NCBI RefSeq assembly: GCF_024436065.1
Contig: NZ_JANFNS010000001.1
Span: forward strand, 1,054,001 to 1,118,000
DNA: 64,000 nt
Direction of reading: 5' to 3'
Source of the DNA: Saccharibacillus sp. JS10
Lineage (GTDB): Bacteria; Bacillota; Bacilli; Paenibacillales; Paenibacillaceae
A program made the position numbers and the translations under genes. The notes below the pieces were generated by a model. It saw only the letters and a program-made list of their open reading frames with translations. It was not told the origin of the DNA and ran no database searches. Below are positions 35,208 to 44,512 of this stretch, one piece after another (the stretch's first letter is position 1; every line of letters begins with the position of its first letter).

Positions 35208-36551
35208 CTATTCCCCCTTTTTTAGCTGATCCGTCGGAAAATTCGCTTCAAATGCTGTACTCCATACTTCGCCTTCCGGTTGAAACCAGCGAATGGCTCC
35301 GCCTAATTCATGCACAATATCATGCACGTGCGATAATCCGATCCCTGTCGCCGCGACTCCGCTATCCCCAAATTTCGTTGTAAAACCCGGATCGAAAACA
35401 TGGTCGCGGTCTTTAATCGAAATGCCTCGTCCGGTATCCGTTACCGTGATCCACGTTCGATCGCCTTCTACGCGAACTTCCAATCCGATCGCTCCAGCCC
35501 CTTCAATCGCTTCTACCGCATTCGCAAGCAGATTGTTCAGTAAAGAAAGCAACGGCAAATGTTGCGGCGTAGCATAATCCGTATAGACTCGAACATCAAA
35601 TACAATTTGCTTATTTAACATTAACGCATATTTTCGATTGCCACGCACCGAATAATGAACGACTTCTTTGAGTGACAACAACACTTTGGACTCTTGATCG
35701 AATAACTTGAGCAATCCTGCGGCGATCCGCTGCGAATCTTTTTTGACTTCGTGCATTTCTTGCGTGATTCCGAGTTGCCTTTTGCCAAATTCGTCTAGCC
35801 CTTCCCGCTTCAAGTCTGCATATAATCGATAACTATTGCCGGTAACACGTTCAATCGTATCCATCGACTTATGCAGATAAAAGACTTCGCCATACAGGCC
35901 GGAACTAATCGCCAACATCTGCTCCATACGTTTGTTTTGTTCTATATTTAAAGCTCGGATCTGACTGACTGCGATACTGCTGTATAGCCCAGTCATAAAA
36001 AAACCTCGAACTCCGCCAACCAAAACAATATAACCCCAAGTCGCCAGATTGCTGATATCCGACCCTCCAAGCAACCAACGCGCCAACATCTCAGTCGTAT
36101 TCGAGCCAATATCGATACATGCACAGATCACGCCAAGCAATAGCAGATTGATTTGGTGAATCCGGCGTTGAACGGTAAGCATGCCGCAAGCAAACACGAG
36201 ATAATATAGACCGCTCGACGTATGCGTGCGCAGACTTTCCAGCCAATCAAAAGACTGAACCGGAAACAAAAAATCGAGTAAGGTTCGAATACCGATCACT
36301 GCCACTGCGGTCCATAATCCGGCTTTGATATAAGACAACCGATTCATCAGCAGCAAAAACAACAAAAACGTACTGCCGCCTAACGCTATTCGAAATAAAT
36401 CGCCAGGCACCGGATTGATCTTAAACTCTCCAGCCGCTGCTGTACCTAACGCTACCGCGAGCAATTGAATTTTTTCGTTGCGGAAAAAAGCATACACAGC
36501 CCGCTGTTCCTCCTCGTCGATCTTTTGCGTGTTTCGCTTAGTGTCTGTCAT
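35208..36551 (-). CDS. glnK: Sensor histidine kinase GlnK (YcbA-type)
   Basis: 447 residues. Six or so membrane segments (about 40-205), then a short helical part with the likely phospho-His in VFYLHKSMDTIERV (about 225-240), and a HATPase domain (NNLLANAVEAIEG, VTDTGRGIS, ATGIGLSHVHDIV). Partner of GlnL; in B. subtilis this pair senses glutamine. The start ATG has no clear Shine-Dalgarno, and TAAAAT lies only about 17 bp before it, so a very short leader is possible. Confidence 0.85.
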   Translation of the reverse strand: MTDTKRNTQKIDEEEQRAVYAFFRNEKIQLLAVALGTAAAGEFKINPVPGDLFRIALGGSTFLLFLLLMNRLSYIKAGLWTAVAVIGIRTLLDFLFPVQSFDWLESLRTHTSSGLYYLVFACGMLTVQRRIHQINLLLLGVICACIDIGSNTTEMLARWLLGGSDISNLATWGYIVLVGGVRGFFMTGLYSSIAVSQIRALNIEQNKRMEQMLAISSGLYGEVFYLHKSMDTIERVTGNSYRLYADLKREGLDEFGKRQLGITQEMHEVKKDSQRIAAGLLKLFDQESKVLLSLKEVVHYSVRGNRKYALMLNKQIVFDVRVYTDYATPQHLPLLSLLNNLLANAVEAIEGAGAIGLEVRVEGDRTWITVTDTGRGISIKDRDHVFDPGFTTKFGDSGVAATGIGLSHVHDIVHELGGAIRWFQPEGEVWSTAFEANFPTDQLKKGE

Positions 36552-36603
36552 TTAGCATCTGTCTATTTTATCATACGTAGCCTGATGTGTGGAGCGTTTG
36601 CTT

Positions 36604-37254
36604 TTATACCGTGCGAGCTTCAAGTCTGCGCGACAGCAAAGACAATGTATAGTTGATCACAAAATAGACGACAGCGATCAACAGCAAGATCGGAATCGGA
36701 TATTGGTGATTTTGCGCCATGACGATCTGCGCGTTGTGCATCAGCTCGGCAAGTGCGACAATCACCGCAAGCGAGGTGTCTTTTAACAATGAAATAAACT
36801 GACTGACTAACGGCGGAACCATCCGGCGAAGCCCTTGCGGCAACACGATATGAATTAACGTCTGCAAAACGCCAAGTCCCGATGATCTCGCGGCTTCCGT
36901 CTGCCCTTTTGGAATCGAGGTCAAGCCTGCACGCACAATTTCGGAAATCATCGCCGCTTCGAACAACGTTAATGCGGTAATTACGCCAGCGGTAACCGTA
37001 AATTTAAACCCGATCTCGGGTAAAGCAAATTGAATAAAGAAAATAATCAGGAGCAGTGGCAAATTACGTAATGTCTCGACGATCACTGCCAGGATTGGCG
37101 ACAAGATCGGAACTTTCATATACCGAATCGTACCGACAATTGTCCCGAATACAAAGCTCAGCACAATCGATACCGCTGCCACGTACAACGTGATTTTTAA
37201 TCCTTCTGTCAAAAAGCGCAAATTATCCGGTGAATAAGCTCCTACAAAATCCAT
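36604..37254 (-). CDS. glnP: Glutamine ABC transporter permease GlnP
   Basis: 216 residues, HisM family, EAA loop TEAARSSGLGVLQTLIHIVLPQGLRRMVP. With GlnM forms the channel of the glutamine importer. ATG follows AAGGAGGGTG. Last transport gene before glnK-glnL. Confidence 0.85.
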   Translation of the reverse strand: MDFVGAYSPDNLRFLTEGLKITLYVAAVSIVLSFVFGTIVGTIRYMKVPILSPILAVIVETLRNLPLLLIIFFIQFALPEIGFKFTVTAGVITALTLFEAAMISEIVRAGLTSIPKGQTEAARSSGLGVLQTLIHIVLPQGLRRMVPPLVSQFISLLKDTSLAVIVALAELMHNAQIVMAQNHQYPIPILLLIAVVYFVINYTLSLLSRRLEARTV

Positions 37255-37298
37255 TCAGCACCCTCCTTTTGTGTTCCAACGTCTACCGAGATTACTGC

Positions 37299-37952
37299 TT
37301 ATGCACTTCGAGCCAATCTTTTTTCCAAAGCCAAAGCAGCAAAACTAAGAGGCAACGTCAGCACTAGATAAAAAGCAGCGGCAAAAATATAAGTACTGAA
37401 TGTTACATACGTATCGCTACTGATAATATCCGCAAAGTACATCAGATCCAGCCCAGCAACAATAGTTAATACGGATGAGTTTTTGATCAGATTGATAAAT
37501 TGATTGCTAAGCGGCGGTATAACCAATTTGATCGCTTGCGGCAAAATGACATGTTGCATCGTCTGCATATAGCTCATGCCCGAGGAACGCGCGGCTTCGC
37601 TTTGCCCTTGGGGTACAGATTGAATCCCTGCTCGTATCGCTTCGGCAATAAAGGCGGCGGTATATACGGTAAGCCCGAGTGTCCCGGCAGTAAACCCATC
37701 TAACCGTACACCTAACGAAGGCAGTCCGAGGAAGAAAAAGAGTACGACGATCAAGATCGGAATATTACGAATAAACTCGACATATACCGCTCCGACTGCC
37801 CGCAATACTCGATACTTGCTAATCCGCATGACCGCAATGATCGTACCGAGTATAAAACTACCGATCAAAGCGAATACGCTCGCTTTGATCGTGTTCAGGA
37901 AGCCTGCCATATAATCAGGAAAATGTTCGGTCAAAATGGAGAAGTCCAGCAT
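37299..37952 (-). CDS. glnM: Glutamine ABC transporter permease GlnM
   Basis: 217 residues, HisM family, EAA loop SEAARSSGMSYMQTMQHVILPQAIKLVIP, similar in plan to GlnP and probably an ancient duplicate. ATG follows AAAGGTGG. Gene order glnQ-glnH-glnM-glnP is that of B. subtilis. Confidence 0.85.
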   Translation of the reverse strand: MLDFSILTEHFPDYMAGFLNTIKASVFALIGSFILGTIIAVMRISKYRVLRAVGAVYVEFIRNIPILIVVLFFFLGLPSLGVRLDGFTAGTLGLTVYTAAFIAEAIRAGIQSVPQGQSEAARSSGMSYMQTMQHVILPQAIKLVIPPLSNQFINLIKNSSVLTIVAGLDLMYFADIISSDTYVTFSTYIFAAAFYLVLTLPLSFAALALEKRLARSA

Positions 37953-37980
37953 CTTTCAGCACCACCTTTTATCCTTTTGC

Positions 37981-38829
37981 TTAGTTGGTTACAGGTTCTT
38001 TTCCAATCCATTTCTTATAGATTTCGTTGTATTGTCCGTCCGATTTCAGATCAGCAAGCCCTTTGTTGACCGCTTCGACTAATGTCGTTTCGCCTTTTTT
38101 GATCGCAATTCCGTAAGGTTCGTCCGAGAATGGCTCACCTACGACTTCGTAATTTGGATCTTGAGCTGCCATACCGTATAAGATCGCATCGTCTGTCGTC
38201 AGTGCGTCGCCTTGTCCAGCTTTTAAAGCGTTAAACGCATCTTGGTAGTTGTCGAACTGAAGGACTTTGACGCCCGGTACTTTCGCTTCGATATTGTCGA
38301 TCGAAGTCGCGCCTTTAGCTGCCATAATCGTTGTATCGGCTGTCACGTCGTCGATACCCGTAATCGAGCTGCCTTTTTTGACAAGTAGCGATTGTCCGGC
38401 TTGGAAATAAACGTCCGAGAAATCGACTTCTTTTTTCCGTGCATCCGTAATCGTCATCGTGGCAATGACCATATCAATGTCTCCGTTGTTCAGCATCGGA
38501 ATACGCGTTTTGGACGTCACTTCTTTCAACTCGACTTTGCTTTCATCGCCCAAGATACTTTTAGCGAGTGCATGTGCCATATCGATATCGAATCCTTCCA
38601 CATCGCCGCTTGCCGGATCTTTCAAGCCGAATAATTTCGTATCGTATTTTACGCCAACGACCAATGTTCCGCGTTCTTTGATTGCATCCAGTTGCGAAGC
38701 GGCTGCATCTGTACTTCCACCCGAAGCCGAAGTTCCTCCACCTGTGGATGTACAAGCACTCAGTAAAGCTGTGACAGAAACAATACCGGCAAGTAGAGCG
38801 GAAGACATTTTTTTCGAACGTTTTTTCAT
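37981..38829 (-). CDS. glnH: Glutamine-binding lipoprotein GlnH
   Basis: 282 residues. Lipobox SVTALLSAC (Cys about 26), then a family-3 solute-binding fold (LVVGVKYDTKLFGLKDPASGDVEGFDIDMAHALAKSI). ATG follows AAAAGGGG. Ligand glutamine is inferred from operon order and from the GlnKL genes beside it; glutamate or a related acid cannot be excluded. Confidence 0.85.
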   Translation of the reverse strand: MKKRSKKMSSALLAGIVSVTALLSACTSTGGGTSASGGSTDAAASQLDAIKERGTLVVGVKYDTKLFGLKDPASGDVEGFDIDMAHALAKSILGDESKVELKEVTSKTRIPMLNNGDIDMVIATMTITDARKKEVDFSDVYFQAGQSLLVKKGSSITGIDDVTADTTIMAAKGATSIDNIEAKVPGVKVLQFDNYQDAFNALKAGQGDALTTDDAILYGMAAQDPNYEVVGEPFSDEPYGIAIKKGETTLVEAVNKGLADLKSDGQYNEIYKKWIGKEPVTN

Positions 38830-38853
38830 AGTAAAAACCCCTTTTAAGTTAGA

Positions 38854-39582
38854 TTAGTGGTTAAGCAATCGACGAAGAAACAATTGCGCCCGTTCTTCGC
38901 GAGGCTGTGAGAAAAATTGCTCAGGCGGTGCTTCTTCGACAATTTTGCCTTGATCCATAAATACGACTCGATCGGCAACTTCGCGAGCAAATCCCATTTC
39001 ATGCGTGACTACGACCATCGTCATGCCTTCTCGCGCCAATGTCTTCATGACGTCCAATACTTCGCCGACCATCTCCGGATCAAGCGCAGATGTCGGTTCA
39101 TCGAACAACATAATTTGCGGCTTCATCGCTAGCCCTCTGGCAATCGCAACACGTTGTTGCTGTCCTCCCGACAATTGAGACGGGAACGATTGGGCTTTGT
39201 CGGCAATGCCGACTTTTTCTAAATAATGTAGAGCGGTCTTCTCTGCTTCGGACTTGGACACACCAAGTGCTTTGATCGGAGCGAGTGTGATATTGTCGAT
39301 GACTTTTTTGTGCGGATACAGATTAAAATGTTGAAAAACCATTCCGATATTTCGTCTGAGCTTATTAAGGTCGGTTTTGCGATCATCGACCCGTGTTCCA
39401 TTGACCGTCAATTGCCCCTTGTTCGTTTCTTCCAACCGATTGATGCAGCGCAGCATCGTACTTTTCCCTGAACCGGATGGCCCTAACACAACGACTACTT
39501 CTCCCGTTTCTACATGCAGGTTAATATCCGACAAGACTTGAAAATCGCCATAAAATTTGTCAACTTTGTGGAAGGTTATCAT
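38854..39582 (-). CDS. glnQ: Glutamine ABC transporter ATPase GlnQ
   Basis: 242 residues with Walker [10 protein letters not shown], signature [15 protein letters not shown], Walker [20 protein letters not shown] and [16 protein letters not shown]. First gene of glnQHMP; ATG follows AAAAGGAGG. A GlnR/TnrA-type site lies about 40 bp upstream. Confidence 0.9.
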   Translation of the reverse strand: MITFHKVDKFYGDFQVLSDINLHVETGEVVVVLGPSGSGKSTMLRCINRLEETNKGQLTVNGTRVDDRKTDLNKLRRNIGMVFQHFNLYPHKKVIDNITLAPIKALGVSKSEAEKTALHYLEKVGIADKAQSFPSQLSGGQQQRVAIARGLAMKPQIMLFDEPTSALDPEMVGEVLDVMKTLAREGMTMVVVTHEMGFAREVADRVVFMDQGKIVEEAPPEQFFSQPREERAQLFLRRLLNH

Positions 39583-39619
39583 CTATATCCTCCTTTTCTG
39601 TATGTAATCTAAATTTATT

Positions 39620-39636
39620 TGTTAGTTTATCTAACA
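39620..39636. promoter_or_regulatory. GlnR/TnrA-type binding site
   Basis: TGTTAGTTTATCTAACA fits TGTNA-N7-TNACA exactly on both strands. It lies between glnQ and its upstream terminator. A candidate -10 (minus-strand TAGATT, 39606-39611) would put the site over the -35 region, which fits repression, but the start point is not certain. Confidence 0.7.
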
Positions 39637-39734
39637 TTTTTATTCATCTTAAATAAAACCTACAGAAAACTAGAGTATCCGACGTAAAACCTTTTAAATT
39701 CAGGACTATCGTTTAAATTTTAAGTCAAAATATA

Positions 39735-39763
39735 CAAAAAAAGACGAACTAAGAGTCCGTCTT
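39735..39763 (-). terminator. Terminator of the partner-switching operon
   Basis: AAGACGGACT / AGTTCGTCTT (one G-U) with a 3-nt loop, followed by a T run on the minus strand, about 45 bp past the kinase gene. Confidence 0.75.
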
Positions 39764-39807
39764 CGGTAAAATAAAGTATATAAACTAACATTTATCTAAC
39801 ATCCGAA

Positions 39808-41958
39808 TTAAGTTACTACTATTTCGGAAAAAAAGTTGGATTCTTGTTTTTCGCTTTCTCCGAACGGATCAAGCAAACCGTCGAATTCCAGTAGTATTTT
39901 TGTTCCGCTCGAATTGGTATACAAAAACATCCGATCTGCCGAAGCATACATGACGCCAAATCCCCGACCTAAAGAACGTTTACTGCTGTAACCAGATACG
40001 ACGAACGTTTTCGGTAATTCATGCAAAGAAATGCCCGAACCTTCGTCACAGATCAAAATTTGCAGAGCATCTTCCTGAGTGAAAATCGAAACTTCTCCGC
40101 CCAGCGCATGCTTGAGTAGATTGGTTGCCGCTTCGGATACCGCCAGCTTCACTTGCATAATTCGCTTAGGTTCATGATGAGAAATATAACTTGCCGCCAG
40201 ATCGCGGCTGCGCGAAATATCGCTTCGTTCGCTGATCACCATACTTTCGCTAAGTTGCCCAAGCCGTGCCAGCAATTCTTGCGGAGTTAAACAAAGCGAG
40301 ACTTTCCCTTCGGACAAAGCCGACATAATGCCTTGATACGTATGCAACGTCTCACTATTGAGCTTGTCTCGATACCGAATCGCCGGCGTAATATCTGTCA
40401 AAGCAATACGAACTTCTCCGTTTTCCGGATAAAAATGAGCTTCGTACGTCCGTTCTTCGCTAGAGATCAGCTCGTAAAAAGAAGTCTGCTCGCTATCGGC
40501 ACGCTTCGCTAACCGAACAATTGCAGCTTCGAGCGAAGGTTGCTCTAAGCCGTATAATAAGCCGTCCGATGCAAATTTAAGCATCATACTAACGCCGACA
40601 AAAGAACCTTGTTCTTCTTCTTCGATGTTGTCAGATTGTGCTTCAGCTGTTAAAAAATAGGTAAGTCTTTTATCGACTTCCGGAACTTCTTCCGGTGTCC
40701 ATCCATGCTTCTCCAGCTTTTCTCGAACCAATTGAATAAAGCTTAGATCCACCACACTTGCAAATTCCGGATCGCTTTCACGTCCAGATAGTCGCTGAAC
40801 ATACGCATAGACGGCTTCATCATTGCTTTCTTTTTGCAACACATGATCCAGCCGACTCGCCAACGATAATAATCTTGCTTCATACGGGATATTTTTGCCT
40901 TTGAGCGCATGAGGGAATCCTTTGCCATCCCAACGTTCATGATGATGACGCACCCATGAAGCGATTCGCTCATCTTGGGTCAACGTCAACATGATTTCCG
41001 CTCCTTTTTCACTATGGGAACGGTATTCGTCTTCTTCGGACAATGACAAAGCGCCGCGTTTATTGAATAAATAAGCAGGCAACGTCGATTTTCCGATATC
41101 ATGCTGAATCGCAACTTGCACAAGCAGCCTTTTTTTCTCCCGAGGATACGCCAATCGATCGGCAAGTTGTTCTGCGATGACGCCGCTTCGAATTCCATGC
41201 CCTTCCAGACCTTTGGACAGTCGAGATTCGAACAACACACTGAAACGCTCGAATGTCCGTCGCCATCCAGTAACTTCGCGAACATAGATACGAGAAAAGT
41301 ATAAAATAAAAAATAGCAATAAACCGGTATAGATCATTTCGTAAAACGTATCGTCTTCCAATATATTTCCGAGAAAATGAGGAATCACGACCACACATAA
41401 AAGAATCGGAATAATAGTTTCCTTGAGACGATCCAAAATCCCTAACCACCACGACGTGCCGGTCATCGCTTTTAAAATACCCGAGTCTAGCGGAAGTTTT
41501 GCGGCTTTGTATGCCAATGCAGCTAATGCCGCTTGAGCATACAAAGGCATACCGGGAAACCAAGTGATTCCGATCCCTAATACGATAGCCGCGCCGCATG
41601 TACTTAGCGTACTGATCGCAAGCCGAATTAACCATCGCAGTGGATCGACGTTTTTGAATCGGAATTCACTTTGCCGGGCTTCGTTCACTACAGCGCTAAT
41701 AAATACCCCAAGCAGAGCCGTGTACAGACCAAATCCGATGAGTAACGATAAAAATCCGATGATGCTGGCTCCAAATTCCGTCCCGCTAATCAATCGAATC
41801 GGAAACAAATCCAGCATCAGCGTCAGAATCAAAATCGGCAAAAGTTCGACCCAAGAAATATGCCCGGCGCCGACAGCAAGAACTGCCCCGTACATAAATC
41901 CTGCCAAAGCCAAAAATAGATAAGGCGTCGAATTATTTAGATTAGGTGGTGTGTTCAA
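39808..41958 (-). CDS. Membrane HD-GYP-like / serine kinase fusion protein
   Basis: 716 residues. About seven membrane segments fill 1-235. An HD-GYP-like domain (about 250-420) has HDIGKS near 285, HHERWDGKGFP near 340 and the LKGKNIPYEARLLSLA helix; GYP reads GFP and the usual Asp of the VAD motif is absent. The C-terminus (about 580-705) is a GHKL kinase of the RsbT/RsbW type: N box SEAATNLLKHA, G1 CDEGSGI, GYSSKRSLGRGFGVMYA. TTG start follows AAAGGAA. Last gene of an operon with a PP2C phosphatase and a STAS protein, so it probably phosphorylates that STAS protein and couples this to a membrane or cyclic-di-GMP input (inference). Confidence 0.82.
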   Translation of the reverse strand: MNTPPNLNNSTPYLFLALAGFMYGAVLAVGAGHISWVELLPILILTLMLDLFPIRLISGTEFGASIIGFLSLLIGFGLYTALLGVFISAVVNEARQSEFRFKNVDPLRWLIRLAISTLSTCGAAIVLGIGITWFPGMPLYAQAALAALAYKAAKLPLDSGILKAMTGTSWWLGILDRLKETIIPILLCVVVIPHFLGNILEDDTFYEMIYTGLLLFFILYFSRIYVREVTGWRRTFERFSVLFESRLSKGLEGHGIRSGVIAEQLADRLAYPREKKRLLVQVAIQHDIGKSTLPAYLFNKRGALSLSEEDEYRSHSEKGAEIMLTLTQDERIASWVRHHHERWDGKGFPHALKGKNIPYEARLLSLASRLDHVLQKESNDEAVYAYVQRLSGRESDPEFASVVDLSFIQLVREKLEKHGWTPEEVPEVDKRLTYFLTAEAQSDNIEEEEQGSFVGVSMMLKFASDGLLYGLEQPSLEAAIVRLAKRADSEQTSFYELISSEERTYEAHFYPENGEVRIALTDITPAIRYRDKLNSETLHTYQGIMSALSEGKVSLCLTPQELLARLGQLSESMVISERSDISRSRDLAASYISHHEPKRIMQVKLAVSEAATNLLKHALGGEVSIFTQEDALQILICDEGSGISLHELPKTFVVSGYSSKRSLGRGFGVMYASADRMFLYTNSSGTKILLEFDGLLDPFGESEKQESNFFSEIVVT

Positions 41959-42009
41959 GCTTATCGGTTCCTTTCTTGTGAAGTACGATCCTACATCTTT
42001 TATTCACAC

Positions 42010-42321
42010 TTATTCAAAAATATCTTCGCCCAGAATATCTCGGATTTGCAATAAGTCGAACACTTCCATCACTTCCGGGCGTACGTTCTGAATGTTCACA
42101 AGGCGTCCGCCTTCTCTCAATTCATCCACGGTACGAATAATTAAGCCAATCCCCGAGGAGTCAACAAAATACACTTCGCTAAAGTCTAGACGTACATGCG
42201 GATATTCCGATACGACAGGCAAAATGTCTTCTTCTAACACTTCACCGCTTTCGATATCCAGATCGCCTTCAAATACCACGACCGCTTCTTCTTCCGTTTT
42301 ATCGATCCGATAAGCAAACAT
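42010..42321 (-). CDS. STAS-domain anti-sigma factor antagonist
   Basis: 103 residues, one STAS domain of the SpoIIAA/RsbV kind. The phosphorylatable serine lies in FVDSSGIGLI (about 54-60) and the N-terminal strand reads AVVVFEGDLDI. ATG at 42319-42321 follows AAGGGGG; a longer open frame runs into the previous gene and is not used. Placed between the DUF342 gene and the kinase fusion, it is the natural phospho-switch of this operon. No sigma factor is encoded nearby, so its output partner is unknown. Confidence 0.9.
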   Translation of the reverse strand: MFAYRIDKTEEEAVVVFEGDLDIESGEVLEEDILPVVSEYPHVRLDFSEVYFVDSSGIGLIIRTVDELREGGRLVNIQNVRPEVMEVFDLLQIRDILGEDIFE

Positions 42322-42358
42322 CTTATGCCCCCTTTTGAAATAAAAAATAAATGATGAT

Positions 42359-44485
42359 CTAAAACAACAACAGTTCGCCGTTATGATCAAGACGCGCATG
42401 AATATTCGATGCCGCTTCGATAAATTGGAACGAGCGACGACCAACTTGAACGACCGTACCTTCCATCACGACTTGTGCACGAACAAAAGCTTTTTCAGGA
42501 ACTTGTAGTTTGGTCACAATACCGCCCGGCGCTCCTACTTCTTTGAGAATAATTCCTTTAGCCGCAAAATAAACGCCACCTCGAACCGTTCCTTTTGCCT
42601 CTAATTCGCCTTGACAATAAATCGCTGCGTTGTAAGCGCCTTTCGCGATACGCACATTGCCGCCGCACGAAACATGGCTATTTTGAACGTATTGAAGTTC
42701 CGCGAAAATAGGGCGATCTTCCGGTCCGATTACCGATTCTGCGAGCTGTAAAGTACGGAGCCGGAAAGCATCCAATTCGCGGACGTCTCGTAAGCCGCCT
42801 TGCCGAAGATCGAGAAATCCATACTTTAACGTATGTGCGTAACTTTTCCATTCTTCATCAAGCTGCGCTTCGTTTTGCGTCGCCTGTTCGGAAAAACGGG
42901 TTAAAGCAACCTGCAAGGTTTTGAATTTACCTCGAAGCAATACGCTGAGCAGTGCCCCAAGCCCTGTTTTTTGAAGATCATTCAGCTTAAACGCAGCAGT
43001 CTGACCTAACTGTTCAATAGCAGATTGAAGGGATTGAGTTTGCGACGAAATTTCTAACAGTAGCGGCTCAACTTGATCGAAAAATTCATTTCTTTTGCCT
43101 ACGCTGACCTGTGTATGAATTAGATTACCTGAAGCGATCAGCGAATATGCGGCTTCCACAGTTGCCGATTCAACCGCACCTCGAATCGCAATACTTCCGG
43201 TCGCTTCGACTTTCATCCCGGGATGTACACCGCCTGAAATCTCAACATCTCCGCGAAAACGAATATTGCCGGATTTCATATCGACATCGCCGCGATGCGA
43301 TAACTTTGGAAGCACCGACAAATGCAATCGAAACCCTTGTTGCTTCACGCGAGGCATGCCTGAACGAATAGCTACCGCTCGTCTACCATCTTCGGTAATC
43401 GACACACCTTCGCCTGCCGCCAACTCAATCGAATGTACCGCGATCGGCTGAATCGGTCGATCCATCAGATCGCGTCCCGGACGTCCCGGTTTTGCCGGTA
43501 AGGTACGCACCAACACTTGACCTTCGATAGAAGTCGGAAACTCGACGATTTCTCGGTAATCGATCGTTCCGTCTTCTCGGCTTTGCGGGCTCATACGCTT
43601 GGTTTCGGTTTCAAAATTAGTCGTAAAAGTACCGTTTGCACCTTGAACAGCCGGTGTACCTTCGGCGATCACGAACACGCCTGGTTGCTGGGATTGACAA
43701 GCTTGCCCAATCTCGCTTGGACGAATCCCGTAGACGACGCCAAGTTCTTTCAAAGTATCTACGACTTGAACTTGATCAATCGGCAAAAATCTTCGTTGCT
43801 CGGATACCGGAACGACAAGATGCGCTTGCAGCTTAGAATCTTGGAGCGTAAACGTTTTTTCGAACCCGGGTCTAATATGCAGTTTGGCTTTCAAGCAAGC
43901 ATCGTCGATCTCGATTTTCCAAACCCCTTCTTCTCGGATCGGCTCCGATTCCAGTTCCAATTCATCATCAGGTGCAACCGATATTTTCCCTTCCACCGGC
44001 GAACCGTTCCGATATAAGACAGCACCTACTGGAGGCGTTAACAGCGGAAGACGGCTACCTGTCGCTTGAATCCAAAACTTGCCGCCGCGAATACCGATCC
44101 CTCCTTGCTCGATCGAAGTTTCTTCTGATGCAACTTTAGTCAAAGCAGCGGAAGACGATGAACTTACAGATTGGCTAGGGCTAGGCGGAATACTAGGCGA
44201 CGAAACTTGATCGGTTTGGATATTCACGGGTTCACGGAATTCATCAGACTTGATCTCGGCAGACTCTACAGGAATCGATGCTGATTCCGATGAATTTCGC
44301 TCTTGCGATAACACGGTGACTTTCACCACAGTGAGACGCGCCCCTAATCCAAGCACACCTTTTCCGCCCGGATCTATCACTTCGATCTGTACCTGTTCCC
44401 TGGAGACGGCGAGTAGTTTGAGTGCTTCTTCTACCGCAAGTTCGGCATTTTTGGCTCTCGTAATAATCGATCTTTCCATCAGCAT
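42359..44485 (-). CDS. FapA-type DUF342 protein with Jag_N domain
   Basis: 708 residues. N-terminal Jag_N-like domain (about 3-58, RAKNAELAVEEALKLLAVS and GGKGVLGLGARLTVVKV), a Ser/Pro-rich linker (about 70-120), then a beta-rich body ending in repeated-strand segments typical of DUF342/FapA (GDVDMKSGNIRFRGDVEISGGV, GSIAIRGAVESATVEA, GNVRIAKGAYNAAIYCQGELEAKGTVRGG). A long helical hairpin lies around 470-560. Vibrio FapA affects flagellation in response to glucose; function here unknown. Start ATG at 44483-44485 or ATG two codons on. Co-directional with its neighbours, gaps 27 and 37 bp. Confidence 0.82.
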   Translation of the reverse strand: MLMERSIITRAKNAELAVEEALKLLAVSREQVQIEVIDPGGKGVLGLGARLTVVKVTVLSQERNSSESASIPVESAEIKSDEFREPVNIQTDQVSSPSIPPSPSQSVSSSSSAALTKVASEETSIEQGGIGIRGGKFWIQATGSRLPLLTPPVGAVLYRNGSPVEGKISVAPDDELELESEPIREEGVWKIEIDDACLKAKLHIRPGFEKTFTLQDSKLQAHLVVPVSEQRRFLPIDQVQVVDTLKELGVVYGIRPSEIGQACQSQQPGVFVIAEGTPAVQGANGTFTTNFETETKRMSPQSREDGTIDYREIVEFPTSIEGQVLVRTLPAKPGRPGRDLMDRPIQPIAVHSIELAAGEGVSITEDGRRAVAIRSGMPRVKQQGFRLHLSVLPKLSHRGDVDMKSGNIRFRGDVEISGGVHPGMKVEATGSIAIRGAVESATVEAAYSLIASGNLIHTQVSVGKRNEFFDQVEPLLLEISSQTQSLQSAIEQLGQTAAFKLNDLQKTGLGALLSVLLRGKFKTLQVALTRFSEQATQNEAQLDEEWKSYAHTLKYGFLDLRQGGLRDVRELDAFRLRTLQLAESVIGPEDRPIFAELQYVQNSHVSCGGNVRIAKGAYNAAIYCQGELEAKGTVRGGVYFAAKGIILKEVGAPGGIVTKLQVPEKAFVRAQVVMEGTVVQVGRRSFQFIEAASNIHARLDHNGELLLF

Positions 44486-44512
44486 TCTTCCTTTCCTACT
44501 GACTTGCCATCC

